Notes under the pieces: model-generated
Told to the model about the DNA's origin: nothing
Database searches by the model: none
What the model saw: only the letters and a program-made list of their open reading frames with translations
Shown: positions 1 through 11,830 of the stretch, piece after piece
Layout of the letters: the number at the start of each line of letters is the position of its first letter
Numbering within the stretch: the stretch's first letter is position 1
Position numbers and translations under genes: made by a program
Assembly (NCBI GenBank): GCA_014773175.1
Contig: VXCM01002875.1
Location: forward strand, 1 to 64,000
DNA from: Lucifuga dentata
Lineage: Eukaryota > Chordata > Actinopteri > Ophidiiformes > Bythitidae
DNA length: 64,000 nt
Direction of reading: 5' to 3'

Positions 1-35
<35 letters not shown>

Positions 36-36
36 T
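1..36. repeat. (TAG)n microsatellite, cut by window edge
   Basis: Twelve uninterrupted TAG triplets open the window, so the true array length is unknown. Confidence 0.95.
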
Positions 37-644
37 TGCACAAGACAATAAAAAATGTCATCATTTGAGATATTTGGGGGTTTTGTAAGATATTCAAGGA
101 AAAAGCATAAATTGCATTTGCGTCACTATTTTTAATTTGCATTAGTACTGTTAGTTTAATGTGAGAGCCAAAAAAAAATGAACTGAAGACCAGCAATAAT
201 CATGTTATTCATTGTTTCAGAGCTGATTTACGTTATTAAAGTTATAAGTTTATCAGATACATGATAAATATGATGTATATATATGAAGTTACATAATGCT
301 AAAACCTATTCAGTCTCGAGCGTTTCTACAAGTGGATTTACTTCATATAGCATGAAGCTGCAGAGTCACATGGTTGAGATATATTATCCAGGATTCTGAC
401 CACTGAAGAAGCACATACAAGGAATGTAATCCCGCTTCATTGTTTCATATTAAACAATTCATCTAAGTTCAATTCTCAAGTGTTCTCCCATGATCCCGGG
501 GTCAAGATGTATACGTTATAGTCACCAGAGATAAACACGAGCCAGACAACAGAGCAAAACCGAAGGCCAGGACTCACTTTCCTTTTATGTCCTCCATTGC
601 AGAGAGAAGCTTATTCTGAATTTCTAAAAATACAATAGTGCACA

Positions 645-678
<34 letters not shown>

Positions 679-714
679 TTAGTGAGACAGATTATACTAT
701 CAGCAAACAAGCAC
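37..714. other. Unannotated AT-rich spacer
   Basis: No gene, RNA or recognisable transposon seen. It contains a long T homopolymer near 648-675, possibly the tail of an old retroposed sequence lying on the minus strand. Confidence 0.6.
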
Positions 715-1257
715 TTAAAGGAACATACTGGTGATTTTGCAAGTTTGAGCCTAATATATTCAATTTTCATACGTGTTCGTTACTGACAATCATTTCTCAA
801 AGGATAAAACAGTATTTCAGCTTTCCTGATATTTTGCAAAATCTCTTAATCTTTCAAAATCAAATATTCAAGTGATACACCCACCTTAAAAATCCATGTT
901 TCTCCTGCTAATAGTTACACAGCNGGTCTTCTTTTGGGACTATATTCCCTGGTGGAGGCATACATTCACTCTGCACTTTTTATTGCACTTAAACACTAAA
1001 ATTACAAAACTTCTAAAAAAAACCTGAATACACGTCTCGTTGGCTATGATGGGAGAACAAAGAATGTTTCAAGTATCAACAAGTTGATTTTAATAGCGTA
1101 CCAGAATGAACTGAAACCAATGGTGGAAGGTAGGAAAAACATTTTTAATTCACCGTTCCAGTAGTATGCTTTGGGAAATGATTGTCAGTAACGTTACATG
1201 TATGAAAATTGAATATATTAGGCTCAAACATGTAAAATGGCTGGTATGGTCCTTTAA
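715..1257 (-). mobile_element. TTAA-flanked MITE, copy 1 (reverse orientation, internal deletion at an n)
   Basis: The left end reads TTAAAGGAACATACTG and the right end closes with GGTATGGTCCTTTAA, inverted copies of each other that continue inward for about 85 bp (AGCCTAATATATTCAATTTT and its complement). The interior matches the copies at 7404, 9836 and 28786 in reverse. A single n at 924 replaces about 50 bp present in the other copies, so that part is an assembly gap. The element is non-autonomous: no transposase frame is present. TTAA at both ends fits the target preference of piggyBac-type transposases, but the class is inferred from the ends alone. Confidence 0.85.
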
Positions 1258-1450
1258 AGGAGCATACTGGTAATTTTGTACATTTGAGCCCAATAAATAC
1301 TACATGAATACACATTACACTACAACCATTTTCCAAAATGTAAAACCACATTTTAATTTTCCTGTTGTTTTGCCAAATCTCCTAATCTGTCAAAATCAAA
1401 TGTTCAGGTGATGCATCCACCTTAAAATTCAGTGTTTCGTCTTTTATCAT
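1254..1450 (+). mobile_element. Diverged partial copy of the TTAA MITE (older subfamily)
   Basis: It shares its opening TTAA with the right end of the preceding copy, giving the palindromic junction CCTTTAAAGG. The TIR is altered (GAGCCCAATAAATAC instead of GAGCCTAATATATTC), as in the pieces at 14980, 45367 and 46935. The later part keeps the family word TTCAGGTGATGCATCCACC. The far end is not found. Confidence 0.65.
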
Positions 1451-2285
1451 GTACATCTGAACGTAACGTAGAAAGTGCTGTTGCTTTTAAATTTCTTGGT
1501 ATAAGACGAGTATTCTCCGTACTGCAGCAGCCTCATTTCTTTAAAGGTATCAGATTTTTTATCTGCAGGAGTTCAGACTGGGTTTGTTTGAGGCATGTTG
1601 GTTTTGTGTAGATAAGCAAGGTTTGTGTTATTGTCAGATTTTGACCTTGATTACTTTAAATTCCCCTTACGTAATAAATCTTCCACCTTCAGATTGTTTC
1701 ACTACATTATATACATCACCAAATTGTACTACACATGCATTCCAGGAGTCATTTTCAGAGTAGGTGTTGTAATTTACTTTTAGGTACTTGCTGTTAGCTC
1801 ATGTACTTCATATTAAGATTTATTTCCAAGAATGCTGTTTGACACTCCCAGACAAGGGATGAAAACATGTTGTTTTCAGTTACAGATGGACACATGGGCT
1901 CATAAATAAGATCTGGCTGCATGGCATGCATGCTTTTGAGGTCATCGTCTGTGGAGAATTGGTGTTGTGGTACATTTTTACTTACGTAATTGTTGAATAT
2001 TCACATAACAGAATAGATCCAAGCCTCAAGGTTCCAGTTTGAAGCTGGATTTAACTGTTATGGCTCAGGTCATTCTGTCGGTGTAGCTGAAAATGTTAAC
2101 ATGTTAATAAGGTTCAAATGCAATTACGCAATCCGATGAGTTTTTCCACCAATCAAAATGAATTTCTGTTTCGGTCATGTTGCGTAAATTTCACCTCAGC
2201 ACACCTAAACGGCCAGAAATTCAAGTGACAGGTGAAAGAGGTCAGTCACGTTAACATGCCTGCACAGATCTTTCCCCGTGCACCC
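1451..2285. other. Unannotated spacer
   Basis: No open frame of note, RNA gene or repeat recognised. Base composition is ordinary. Confidence 0.5.
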
Positions 2286-2523
2286 CAGTGTCTGTGTGTG
2301 TGTGTATAGTGTGTGTGTGTGTAGTGTGTGTGTATGTGTGGGGGGTTACACATTTTAGATAAACACAGCACAGCAGTGAGGAAAGTTCCCCAAACGAGAT
2401 GCACACAAATGTTTACGATCTTCAAATGGGTTGGAAAATGTTTAGCGGACAGGACAGGTGCTATGTGGGAAATTAAACAGGTTACGGTGCTGCTGCGTAA
2501 ACTGTTTGGCTCTCTGAAGCCTG

Positions 2524-2561
<38 letters not shown>

Positions 2562-2562
2562 N
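2286..2562. repeat. Two (TG)n microsatellites
   Basis: An interrupted TG run lies at about 2290-2338 and a purer one at about 2526-2561, ending in a single n at 2562. Reading through the second gives an artefactual Cys-Val protein. Confidence 0.9.
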
Positions 2563-2855
2563 GGGGTGCAGCTTTGAAATGTTTTCAGGTGAAAAAGACA
2601 AATGTTTCTTGATAAAGAGGGAGCACGGCGTGAAAATGCCTTAAACACATCAGCTGCAGTAATGAATCATGATAAAGTGGCTGATAATCTGTTGTGTGTT
2701 CACTTTTTCACTATTATCACACTGACACTGTTACTGTAATATTGGTATTCATGTTCAGTGACATTATTACTGTAATATAATGTTGTAGTATTGCTTTTTT
2801 AAAATAAAGGCATTGCTCAGGTTTTGTTATATACTGTCATGAGTCATTGCTTAGA

Positions 2856-3484
2856 TCTATTCTATTCTATTCTATTCTATTCTAGTCTAGTCTAGTCTAG
2901 TCTGGTAGACTAGGCCAGATTGGACTAGACTAGACTAGAGTCATCTTCTAGTCTAGTCTAGTCTAGTCCAGTCATCTCATCTAGTCTAGTCTAGTCTACT
3001 AGAGTCATCTTGCCTATTCTAGTCAAGTCCAGTCAAGTCTAGTCTAATCCAGTCTAGTCTGGTCTAGTCCAGTCTAGTCTGGCCGATTCTAGTCTAGGCT
3101 AGTCTAGTCTACTAGAGTCATCTTCTGGTCTAGTCTAGTCTGGTCTAGTCTAGTCCAGGTTAGTCAGGTCTAGTCTACTAGGGTCATCTTGTTTAGTCTA
3201 GTCCAATCTAGTCCAGTCTAGTCTGGTCTAGTCTAGTCTACTAGAGTCATCTTCTGGTCTAGTCTAGTCTGGTCTAGTCTAGTCTAGTCCAGGTTAGTCA
3301 GGTCTAGTCTACTAGAGTCATCTTGTTTAGTTTAGTCCAATCTAGTCCAGTCTAGTCTGGTCTAGTCTAGTCTAGTCAGGTCTAGTCTAGTCTGGTCTGG
3401 TCTAGTCTACTAGAATCATTGTGTCTAGTCTAGTCTTATCTAGTCTGGTCTAGTCTAGTCTAGTCCAGTCTAGTCTAGTCTAGT
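2856..3484. repeat. CTAG-rich (TCTAG)n minisatellite with higher-order structure
   Basis: About 630 bp of TCTAG/TCCAG/TCTGG pentamers, opening with a short (TATTC)n run. Punctuating words of the form CTAGAGTCATCTT recur near 2937, 3001, 3115, 3181, 3242, 3314 and 3412. From 3115 they are followed alternately by CTGG and GTTT, so the repeat unit is really a dimer of about 130 bp. No coding potential. Confidence 0.95.
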
Positions 3485-3519
3485 TACAAATCAGCAGAAG
3501 AATCCTGTTGCTAATGTGA

Positions 3520-3577
<58 letters not shown>
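3520..3577. repeat. (TG)n microsatellite
   Basis: About 28 pure TG dinucleotides. Confidence 0.95.
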
Positions 3578-3579
<2 letters not shown>

Positions 3580-3698
3580 ATGTTTTTTATGCTTTTGAGA
3601 TATTTGGACATAAAACACATCAGCTTTGAGAACTTGTGTTTTTAGTATTTCATCACTTCAGAGTAACATGTTGTTAACATGTAAACTCTAACATGCAG

Positions 3699-3741
3699 CT
3701 TTTTTTTTTTTTTTTTTTTTTNTTTTTTTTTTTTTTTTTTT
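3699..3741. repeat. Poly-T run containing a single n
   Basis: T homopolymer interrupted by n at 3722. The true length is unresolved. Confidence 0.9.
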
Positions 3742-4215
3742 GTTATCCAGGTCTGTTTCTACACAGATGAAACAGGTGCAGCACCATACCAAAAGATAAT
3801 CAATCATTTTTAAAAACTTTCATAGTTTTTTGACACCTGTATACACATGTTGTGTACATTGTAAACTATAACATGTGTTATACGTGTATATATGGAGCAT
3901 ATACATGCTCATGTATCTTTCATGTGTTTACATTCCTGCTGAACCAGAGTGATGGTGGAAGAGGAGGCAGATGGCAGCTTTCAGCCGGAAAAACAAACAG
4001 GCTGAGGGGCCGTGGAGCGAGCGTGGAGCCTGCGGCGCTCAGGAACATCCTGTCCAGCAGTCTGCCTGGGTCAATACCGCCACAGCTCCAGGCAGCGCAT
4101 CACCGTGTCACCAAAAAAACAACATCAGGGCCTCGTCGAGGTCATGTGTGAGCTGAGGAGAAGCAAACAGCAGAGATGCAGCAAAGTAGCATGTAGCTCT
4201 GGACTTCTATGACAG
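3742..4215. other. Unannotated, locally GC-richer stretch
   Basis: Several short overlapping plus-strand frames lie at 3852-4212. They share no recognisable domain, have no codon-use support and cross each other in three frames, so they are not called as genes. Possibly a regulatory or unique-sequence island. Confidence 0.4.
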
Positions 4216-4221
4216 CGTATC

Positions 4222-4782
4222 AGGGCCATATGAAGGGGGAAAAAAATGAGGGGGCATTATTTTGGGTTTTTAAACTGTCAAATTTATTTTCAGTTTAAAA
4301 ACATGCAAATTTGACAGTTTAAAAACTCGAAAAAAACGTCTGTATGCTTGGCCATTTGCCGTATGTTTTAAAAGTCTGCGTATGATAATCCGATGATTTT
4401 GTGCTAAAAGCACAATTTTCTTTATTGCTAAATCCAATGGAAAAGTATAATTTAACAAGGTTATGTACTGCAGACAAAGTCATAATGTAACTTGCCAGTT
4501 TTAAAAGTCAGTATGATTATGATAATATATGATTTTGCGTTAAAAGCACAAGAATTTCTTTATTGCTAAATCTGATGGAAAAGTATAATTTAATAAGGTT
4601 ATGTGCAGGCATAGTCACGTGAGGCGGTGATTCCCCCTTATTATTTTTCTGAGTTTTAAAAAGTAGCAAATTTGCTAGTTTAAAAACTCACAAATGTGTG
4701 AGTTTAAAAAGTGTCAAATTTAAACTCGAAATAATGCCCCCTTTTTTTTTTTTTTTTTTTTCCCCTCATCTTACATGGCCCT
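4222..4782. mobile_element. hAT-like MITE with CAGGGCCAT inverted ends
   Basis: Left end CAGGGCCATATGAAGGGGG and right end ATGGCCCTG are inverted; the inversion carries inward through an A/T-rich tract to GGGGGCATTATTT and AAATAATGCCCCC. Inside, two imperfect direct units of about 100 bp (near 4377-4475 and 4509-4612) share TTTATTGCTAAATC and GAAAAGTATAATTTAA. CAGGG ends are typical of hAT elements. A clean 8-bp target duplication is not visible; the outer flanks are themselves partly inverted (GGACTTCTATGACA against TCGTAGGACTTC), so the real element may be slightly longer. No transposase. Confidence 0.75.
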
Positions 4783-5402
4783 GTCGTAGGACTTCAGCTA
4801 AACTGGAGCACGTTTCCTTTATGTCTTCTTTGCTTCTATTTGATAAAACCTCGTATGTCCAAAATGCAAAGATATGAGGTTCATGTAACTGTCTCTCTGC
4901 TTTTCCCTTCGGCATTATAGTGCTGAGTATTAAATACTTGAAGATATTTAATTATGTCAGTGAGCACAATACATCTCCTGCTCTTATTAGATTATTGGCT
5001 AAATTATTATGGATTTTGATGATATTTGGTGGAGGGTGGGCGTGGCCAATGGAAGAACCCATTGCATTTTGGTGCTAATCTGGATTCAGGGGCAGATCCT
5101 GGAATTTCTTAAGTGATTTCTTAAAAATTCAGAGATTGGCGTTTTTCAATGTGTTTGCCAATAATTTCCCATGCTAACAGTTTGGTGCAATTTGATCCAG
5201 ATCTGGAACAGACTTTTTAAATTATTGTTTCTTATGACAAAAAAAGCTATTAAGTTAATTGTTTCTCTGAGTTTTGACCTTGGCAGATGTATGAGAGTGT
5301 TCTTATACATGCATGCTTTATCCTTTACATGAAATTTAAAACATCAGGGTTCTCCTGCTAATAGTTACACAGCTCCTTAATCTTGCTTTACCAGATCGCA
5401 TG
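4783..5402. other. Unannotated AT-rich spacer
   Basis: No gene or repeat recognised, except a short MITE-interior word (TCTCCTGCTAATAGTTACAC) near 5350 that also occurs inside the TTAA family. Confidence 0.5.
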
Positions 5403-5660
5403 TTAAAGGACCATACTACCCATTTTGCATGTTTGAGCTTAATATATTCAATTTTCATATACGTAACATTACTGACAATCATTTCCCAAAGCATACTACT
5501 GGAACAGTGAATTAAAAATGTTTTTCCTACCTTCCAGACCATCATTGGTTTCAGTTCAGTCTGGTACACTATTAAAATCAAATAGCTGATATTTGAAACG
5601 TTCTTGGGATAGGTAATCCATCATCACCAACAAGACGCATGTTCAGGTTTTATTTTTTTC

Positions 5661-5831
5661 AGTTCAATTCAATTCAATTCAATTCAATTCAATTCAATTC
5701 AATTCAATTCAGTTCAATTCAGTTCAATTCAATTCAATTCAATTCAATTCAATTCAATTCAATTCAATTCAGTTCAATTCAGTTCAATTCAATTCAATTC
5801 AATTCAATTAAATTCAATTCAATTCAATTCA
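5661..5831. repeat. (AATTC)n pentanucleotide array
   Basis: About 34 units of AATTC with periodic AGTTC variants. It lies inside one arm of the fold-back MITE. The open frame across it is an artefact of the 15-base translation cycle. Confidence 0.95.
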
Positions 5832-5971
5832 AGTTCATCTTTATCTATCCATCTCTTGTTTAGAGCAGCTCGTCAGAGCATACCACATAAAAAAAAAGTA
5901 AAAAATCAATCAAACAACATGAAAAAGAAACATCTGGCAAAAATCACCCAAAAGCTAAATGCAGAGCAAGA

Positions 5972-5977
<6 letters not shown>

Positions 5978-6033
<56 letters not shown>
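5978..6033. repeat. (AT)n microsatellite
   Basis: About 28 AT dinucleotides, followed by AT-rich sequence. Confidence 0.95.
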
Positions 6034-6039
<6 letters not shown>

Positions 6040-6474
6040 TATATTCAGGTTTTTTCTTTTTAAGTTATGTAATTTTAGTGATTTAGATTGACTGAAATAA
6101 AAAGCACAGAGTGATCTGAAAATGCTTCCTAGTGGTGCATTCAAGTGCTGTAGTGAAGAACTGACAACAAGAAGCATTTTCAGATCACTCCACTCTTTTT
6201 ATTTCAGTCAAACACTAAAATTACATAACTTCTAAAAAAAACCTGAATACACATCTTGTTGGTGATGATGGATTACCTATCCCAAGAACGTTTCAAGTAT
6301 CAACAAGTTGATTTTAATAGCAGAATGAACTGAAACCAATGGAGGTCTGGAAGGTAGGAAAAACATTTTTAATTCACCGTTCCAGTAGTATGCTTTGGGA
6401 AATGATTGTCAGTAACATTACGTGTATGAAAGTTATAGGCTCAAACACGCAAAATGTTCGGTATGGTCCTTTAA

Positions 6475-7403
6475 CTAGCTGCACGCTCATGAAGAAGCTG
6501 ATTTACACCATATTGATAGAATACTGAACTTTTCCACTCATCTCTGTCCATTTGCTCTATTGGCCTGATGTCACATGGTGTAACATGGTTTTTTCAATAC
6601 GTCAGCTACCAAAAGTAGACCGTGTGAGGAATGTAAGAATGCGTGGTGAGGCCGTCTGTCTGTGGCTGCTGAGGTTGAGCTTTGCGCTGGAATGAACTGA
6701 TGGACATGAAAGGCAAAGCAAACAGAAACATCCCTGACCCATGTAGCCATGACACCACATTTCCTGCTCTGAATCATTAGTAACGCAGCATAAGCAAACA
6801 CAAAGCAAACCGACATGAGGAGGAACAAGGAAGGAATAAAAATCTACGACACAGATTGGTCAACTGGCACATTTGTTTGGGAGGTGTGTGATGTTTTTAT
6901 ACCCAGCTAGCAAAATTACGGCTGCAGCAGGATGGAATGAAGGCGACTGAGGAGGTTAACAGGCCTGTGACACAGAACTCAACCCTTTAATTCCCTGTCA
7001 GCGGGTCGATATGTCCTTGGGCTTGGATAAAATAAAATGACAGCCACTTCCCTGCTCAACCCTTTTCCTTTGTTCCAACAGATATTTCTCTCCATTTTTT
7101 AAAAAAAGGTAAAATTCCCCCTTTTATATTATTGTGTGAGATATTTTTCAACAATAGAATGCAAAGAATGGAAGCTTCATAAAACTATAATAAATTATTC
7201 TTACACTGTAATAACATATCATTACAGCACATTTGCATTTATGCAATAATACATAATGAAGCTTAAACGTTAACATTTAGCATTCATTTATAAAGCATGA
7301 ATTACTTATTAGGGCTTATGGTTCAGATTAACATGCTGAAAAAATTGTCCCTTTGGTCAATGGCAAGTTGTAATGAAATACCACAAATGCAGTCAACTTA
7401 GCA
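6475..7403. other. Unannotated spacer
   Basis: No supported gene. Two overlapping minus-strand frames near 6571-6828 have no recognisable domain. The rest is AT-rich unique-looking sequence. Confidence 0.5.
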
Positions 7404-8070
7404 TTAAAGGACCATACCATCCATTTTGCATGTTTGAGCCTAATGCATTAAATTTTCATACATGTAACATTACTGACAATCATTTCCCAAAGCATACTAC
7501 TGGAGCGGTGAATTAAAAATGTTTTTCCTACCTTCCAGACCTCCATTGGTTTCAGTTCATTCTGCTATTAAAATCAACTTGTTGATACTTGAAACGTTCT
7601 TGGGATAGGTAATCCATCATCACCAACAAGACGTGTATTCAGGTTTTTTTAGAAGTTATGTAATTTTAGTGTTTAAGCTCAATAAAAAGCGTGGAGTGAA
7701 TGTATGCCTCCACCGGGGAATATAGTCCCAAAAGAAGACCTGCGTTTATGGAAAAATTTAAAGGACCGTGACTTCATAAGGCTGTGTAACTATTAGCAGG
7801 AGAAACATGGATTTTTAAGGTGGGTGTACCACTTGAATATTTGATTTTGAAAGATTAAGAGATTTTGCAAAATATCAGGAAAACTGAAATACTGAAATCA
7901 TTTTCCAAAGGTTTTATCCTTTGGAAAATGATTGTCGGTAACATAACATGTATGAAAATTGAATATATTAGGCTCAAACATGCAAAATGGGTGGTATAGT
8001 CCTTNATAACATGTATGAAAATTGAATATATTAGGCTCAAACATGCAAAATGGGTGGTATAGTCCTTTAA
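7404..8070 (+). mobile_element. TTAA-flanked MITE, near full-length
   Basis: Left TTAAAGGACCATACCATCC, right GGTGGTATAGTCCTTTAA. The flanks outside the TTAA are unrelated (TTAGCA and GCTTGAC), so TTAA behaves as the target duplication. The final 65 bp appears twice around a single n at 8005, which is an assembly overlap and not part of the element. The interior contains the family words GGGATAGGTAATCCATCATC and TATTAGCAGGAGAAACATGG. Non-autonomous. Confidence 0.9.
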
Positions 8071-9300
8071 GCTTGACATAATTAAGTAAATAATGACAAA
8101 TAACATGATTCTGCTGTGGATTGTGTTGCAATCAATAGAGATAAATATCATTAAGAGGTGAGTGTTGCTGTGGGAGTTCTGCTGGAGATGGAGAGAGAGA
8201 GATTAGATTTTAGGAAAACAGAACGGAGAGGATTTGTCGGGCCAGAACTGGAAGATTTATTATCCATTTACATTCTGCCAAACACACAGCAAGCAGCAGA
8301 GTCTAAACACGACGAAGACTCTGAAATAACCTCACGCTCAACCTGACTAAAGACTTTTTCCATTATACTGATCAGCATATTATCACGCACGACTGCATCT
8401 AACAGCAACGTACGGAACAATATACTCGTGAGAAACAGCCAAGTCACAATGCATTTAGAAGACATTAAGACATTACTGATAATTAATTAGATTGTAATCA
8501 AACATGTTAACTCATTTCTGTAGTTTATATCTCGCAGAATGGATGGGAATTAGTGTTTGTGGACATGGTTTATATAGAGGAAAGATAAATATATGTTTAA
8601 GTAGGTGAATGTTTAGTTCGGAAAACAATTAGGATGTTCTAGTAAACCACGATGAGGGATTTTTAAGTTAAAAAAATCCTTCAAATCATGGCACAAAGTT
8701 CAAGAAATCAGCAAAATGTCAAACACAAGTTGTGTATTATATTTTTGATTTATTCTCTGTTCTGTCACTTTGTGTATTTGCAGTTTCCCTCAAGTATTTC
8801 TCATGTTCCCTCCGTTATCGTGTTTTCACACTTTGCTCCAGTCAGCAGATAACAATCGAATAATTAATATTTCAAAAGTTTATCTCTTCCTGTGGCAACT
8901 TTGTATACACACGTTACATTTTTTTGGCCGAAACACCAAAACAACTAAACTGTTTTTTTGGGGGGGGGGGGNACTGCGAGCAATGTGACAACTGTTTCAT
9001 CATGGAGAGTTTGCTGTGTTTTGTTTGTTCTTAAAGCCGAGATGAGAGATAACAACACTCGTTCCAGAGCTGGAGGATGTAAAGCAACACTCGTGCAGAA
9101 GGACACAGTCAAACACACACTTAGCAAGAGAGACACGGAGTCCCAAGCGACTCAGAGGCAGTATGAGGTCACCGCGGCCTAACATGCTCCATAAGCAGGA
9201 CGTTCAAACCCACATAAGATACGGTAATGTGTGTCATAACGCTATATATAGAACACACACACACACCAGTGAAGACATCAACCACCGAGTCATTTACAGC
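8071..9300. other. Unannotated spacer with a poly-G/n gap
   Basis: A G run ending in n lies at 8960-8972. Short frames at 8158-8346 and 8958-9182 have no recognisable features. A short (CA)n is at 9247-9264. Confidence 0.5.
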
Positions 9301-9499
9301 TAAAGGTGAGCAGTAGGTGAGAAATAAGACCTAAAATACATTTGCATAATATTTCTACTTGTACTTTTGAGGTACTTTGTGGTGCTGGTACGGTTTTCCT
9401 CCTCGACATTTACAACCGTAGATGTTATTAACTCTGCAGATTCAGATTTTACATCTGACATTAGTGCTGTAATCTGTTACGTTCATCATAATTTTTTTA

Positions 9500-9735
9500 A
9501 AATTTGTTTCGTTTCCTTCTGTTCTTCCTCCCCTGTTGTCTTTTTTATTTCCTTCCCTTTTTTATTTTCAACATTCAGCCCTTATTTCCTTTCTTTTACT
9601 TTTCCTTCCTGCTGTCTTTTTACATCTGTCGGCTCTTTGCTTCTTCCCTCTCTTCTTATGTCCTTCCTTCTCCCCTGCATTCCTTATTTTTTCTTTCTTA
9701 CCATTTTTACTTTCTTTTCTTCCTTTTCTATTTGA
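9500..9735. repeat. Polypyrimidine low-complexity tract
   Basis: C/T-rich sequence dominated by TTCCTT and TTTCTT words. Three overlapping open frames across it are Phe/Leu/Ser artefacts. Confidence 0.85.
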
Positions 9736-9835
9736 AATGATATAAAAACATGCAAATATGCAAAATACATTTCACTTTTGCCGAATTTTGATGCATTCAC
9801 ATGTATCAGGGTACATTTACCGTACGTATGTATAC

Positions 9836-10414
9836 TTAAAGGACCATTTGCATTTGCATGTTTGAGCCTAATATATTCAATTTTCATTCATGTAACGTTA
9901 CTGACAATCATTTCCCAAAGCATACTACTGGAACAGTGAATTAAAAATGTTTTTCCTACCTTCCAGACCTCCATTGGTTTCAGTTCATTCTGCTATTAAA
10001 ATCAACTTGTTGATACTTGAGATATTCTTAATCCATCATTGTGAACAAGACGTGCATTCAGGTTTTTTTGTTTTGTTTTAGAAGTTATGTAATTTTAGCG
10101 TTTAAGCTCAATAAAAAGCGTGGAGTGAATGTATGCCTCCACCAGGGAATATAGTCCCAAAAGAAGACCTGCGTTTATGGAAAAATTTAAAGGACCGTGA
10201 CTTCATAAGGCTGTGTAACTATTAGCAGGAGAAACATGGATTTTTAAGGTGGGTGTATCACTTGAATATTTGATTTTGAAAGATTAAGAGATTTAGCAAA
10301 ATATCAGGAAAGCTGAAATACGGTTTTATCCTTTGGGAAATGATTGTCAGCAACGTAACATGTATGAAAATTGAATAGTTTCAGACATGCAAAATGGATG
10401 GTATGGTCCTTTAA
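9836..10414 (+). mobile_element. TTAA-flanked MITE, full copy
   Basis: Left end TTAAAGGACCATTTGC has lost a few TIR bases; right end GGTATGGTCCTTTAA. The full family interior is present in forward orientation with no n. Good reference copy for the family length (579 bp). Confidence 0.9.
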
Positions 10415-11236
10415 ACTTTATGGTTGTGTCTGTGAAATGTGTTATAATGCAATGTGTGAGACAACAGACACACAAAGCTGCAGCAACACACAGCATCTGA
10501 AACCGCCTCCACCCTCAATCTATGGTTATTGAAGTCTTCAACAGTTCTCCTGCAATTTGGGGCTGCTGGTGTGAAAAATTGCCTTGTGCAGCTTTAATGT
10601 GTGAGCTGCCTGTGAATTGCTGAGTAATAAAATAAAATAAAACCCAGTAAAGCAGACAAGGCAAAACACAGGAACTCCATGCGCTCACAGTGGCATCTAA
10701 ACCTTGGATGCACCCACGCTGATGTGTCACGACTATTATGATGCTTCTCTGTTGGCTTTGTTTGACAGAGCTTCTGGTCTATATCTCTCTTTGTTAAAGA
10801 GACTCCAGGCAGTGAACGCACCACGTCTCACACGTTGCCTCGCTGGAGTTCTCCGGCTCTGCAGATGGATGAAGCTGGAACCACTTTAATCGTTAGTGTG
10901 GGAGCAGCTGTAGGAGCCTGTGTGCACGAGACATGTGCAGGCTCATGCATAAGACACTAGCATGTTTATCTATGCAGCAGAAGTTTTATCTTAAACAGAC
11001 CATGCATGACACGGCTGTACTGAAGATTTAAGCTGCAGGTCAAGGTCAAAATGTAAAGCCAGGGATTTTTTTTTTTTTTTTTTTTNTTTTTTTTTTTTTT
11101 TTTTTGCTGCAATGTAACAGGAATATAGTTTACATGAAACAATATGTTACCTTGTTTTGTGTCATATAAACCTTGTAACTTATCAAAAAGTAAGTATAAC
11201 ACAATGAAAAAGGTTCTCCATTACAATAAAAAGGTC
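10415..11236. other. Unannotated spacer with a poly-T/n run
   Basis: T homopolymer with n at 11086. Frames at 10515-10889 overlap on both strands with no recognisable domain. Confidence 0.5.
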
Positions 11237-11830
11237 TTCAAGGACCATACCAGCCATTTTGCATATTTGAGCCTAATATATTCAATTTTCATACATGTAA
11301 CGTTACTGACAATCATTTCCCAAAGCATACTACTGGAACGGTGAATTAAAAATGTTTTTCCTACCTTCCAGACCTCCATTGGTTTCAGTTCATTCTGCTA
11401 TTAAAATCAACTTGTTGATACTTGAAACATTCTTGGGATAGGTAATCCATCATCACCAACAAGACATGTATTCAGGTGTTTTTGAAATTTAGCAATTTTA
11501 GCGTTTAAGCGCAATAAAAAGCGCGGAGTGAATGTATGCCTCCACCGGGGAATATAGTCCCAAAAGAAGACCTGTGTTTATGGAAAAATTTAAAGGACCG
11601 TGACTTCATAAGGCTGTGTAACTATTAGCAGGAGAAACATGGATTTTTAAGGTGGGTGTATCACTTGAATATTTGATTTTGAAAAATCAAAAGACTAAGA
11701 GATTTTGCAAAATAACAGGAAAGCTGAAATATGGTTTTATCCTTTGGAAAATTACTGCCAGTAACATAACGTGTATGAAAATTAAATATGTTAGGCTCAA
11801 ACAAGCAAAATGGGTGGTACGGTCCTTTAA
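11237..11830 (+). mobile_element. TTAA-flanked MITE, full copy with mutated left TTAA
   Basis: Left TTCAAGGACCATACCAGCC (TTAA changed to TTCA), right GGTACGGTCCTTTAA. The interior is collinear with the copy at 9836. Confidence 0.9.

Larger units (their letters stand above)
5403..6474. mobile_element. Fold-back derivative of the TTAA MITE carrying microsatellites
   Basis: It starts TTAAAGGACCATACTACC and ends GGTATGGTCCTTTAA. Unlike ordinary copies, both sides hold the same half of the element: 5403-5655 is repeated in reverse at about 6215-6474, including the word for a conserved GGTAGGAAAAACATTTTTAA tract. At the centre is a near-perfect hairpin, arms about 6089-6127 and 6172-6210, around a 44-bp loop. 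One arm is interrupted by an AATTC array and an (AT)n run. No transposase frame. Confidence 0.75.

Noticed and set aside
2856..3484. CRISPR-like array of repeats and spacers
   Set aside because: Repeats are simple pentamers with degenerate punctuating words; spacers are not unique and the sequence is a vertebrate genome.
5639..5863. Open frame of repeated FNSIQ
   Set aside because: Translation of the AATTC pentanucleotide array.
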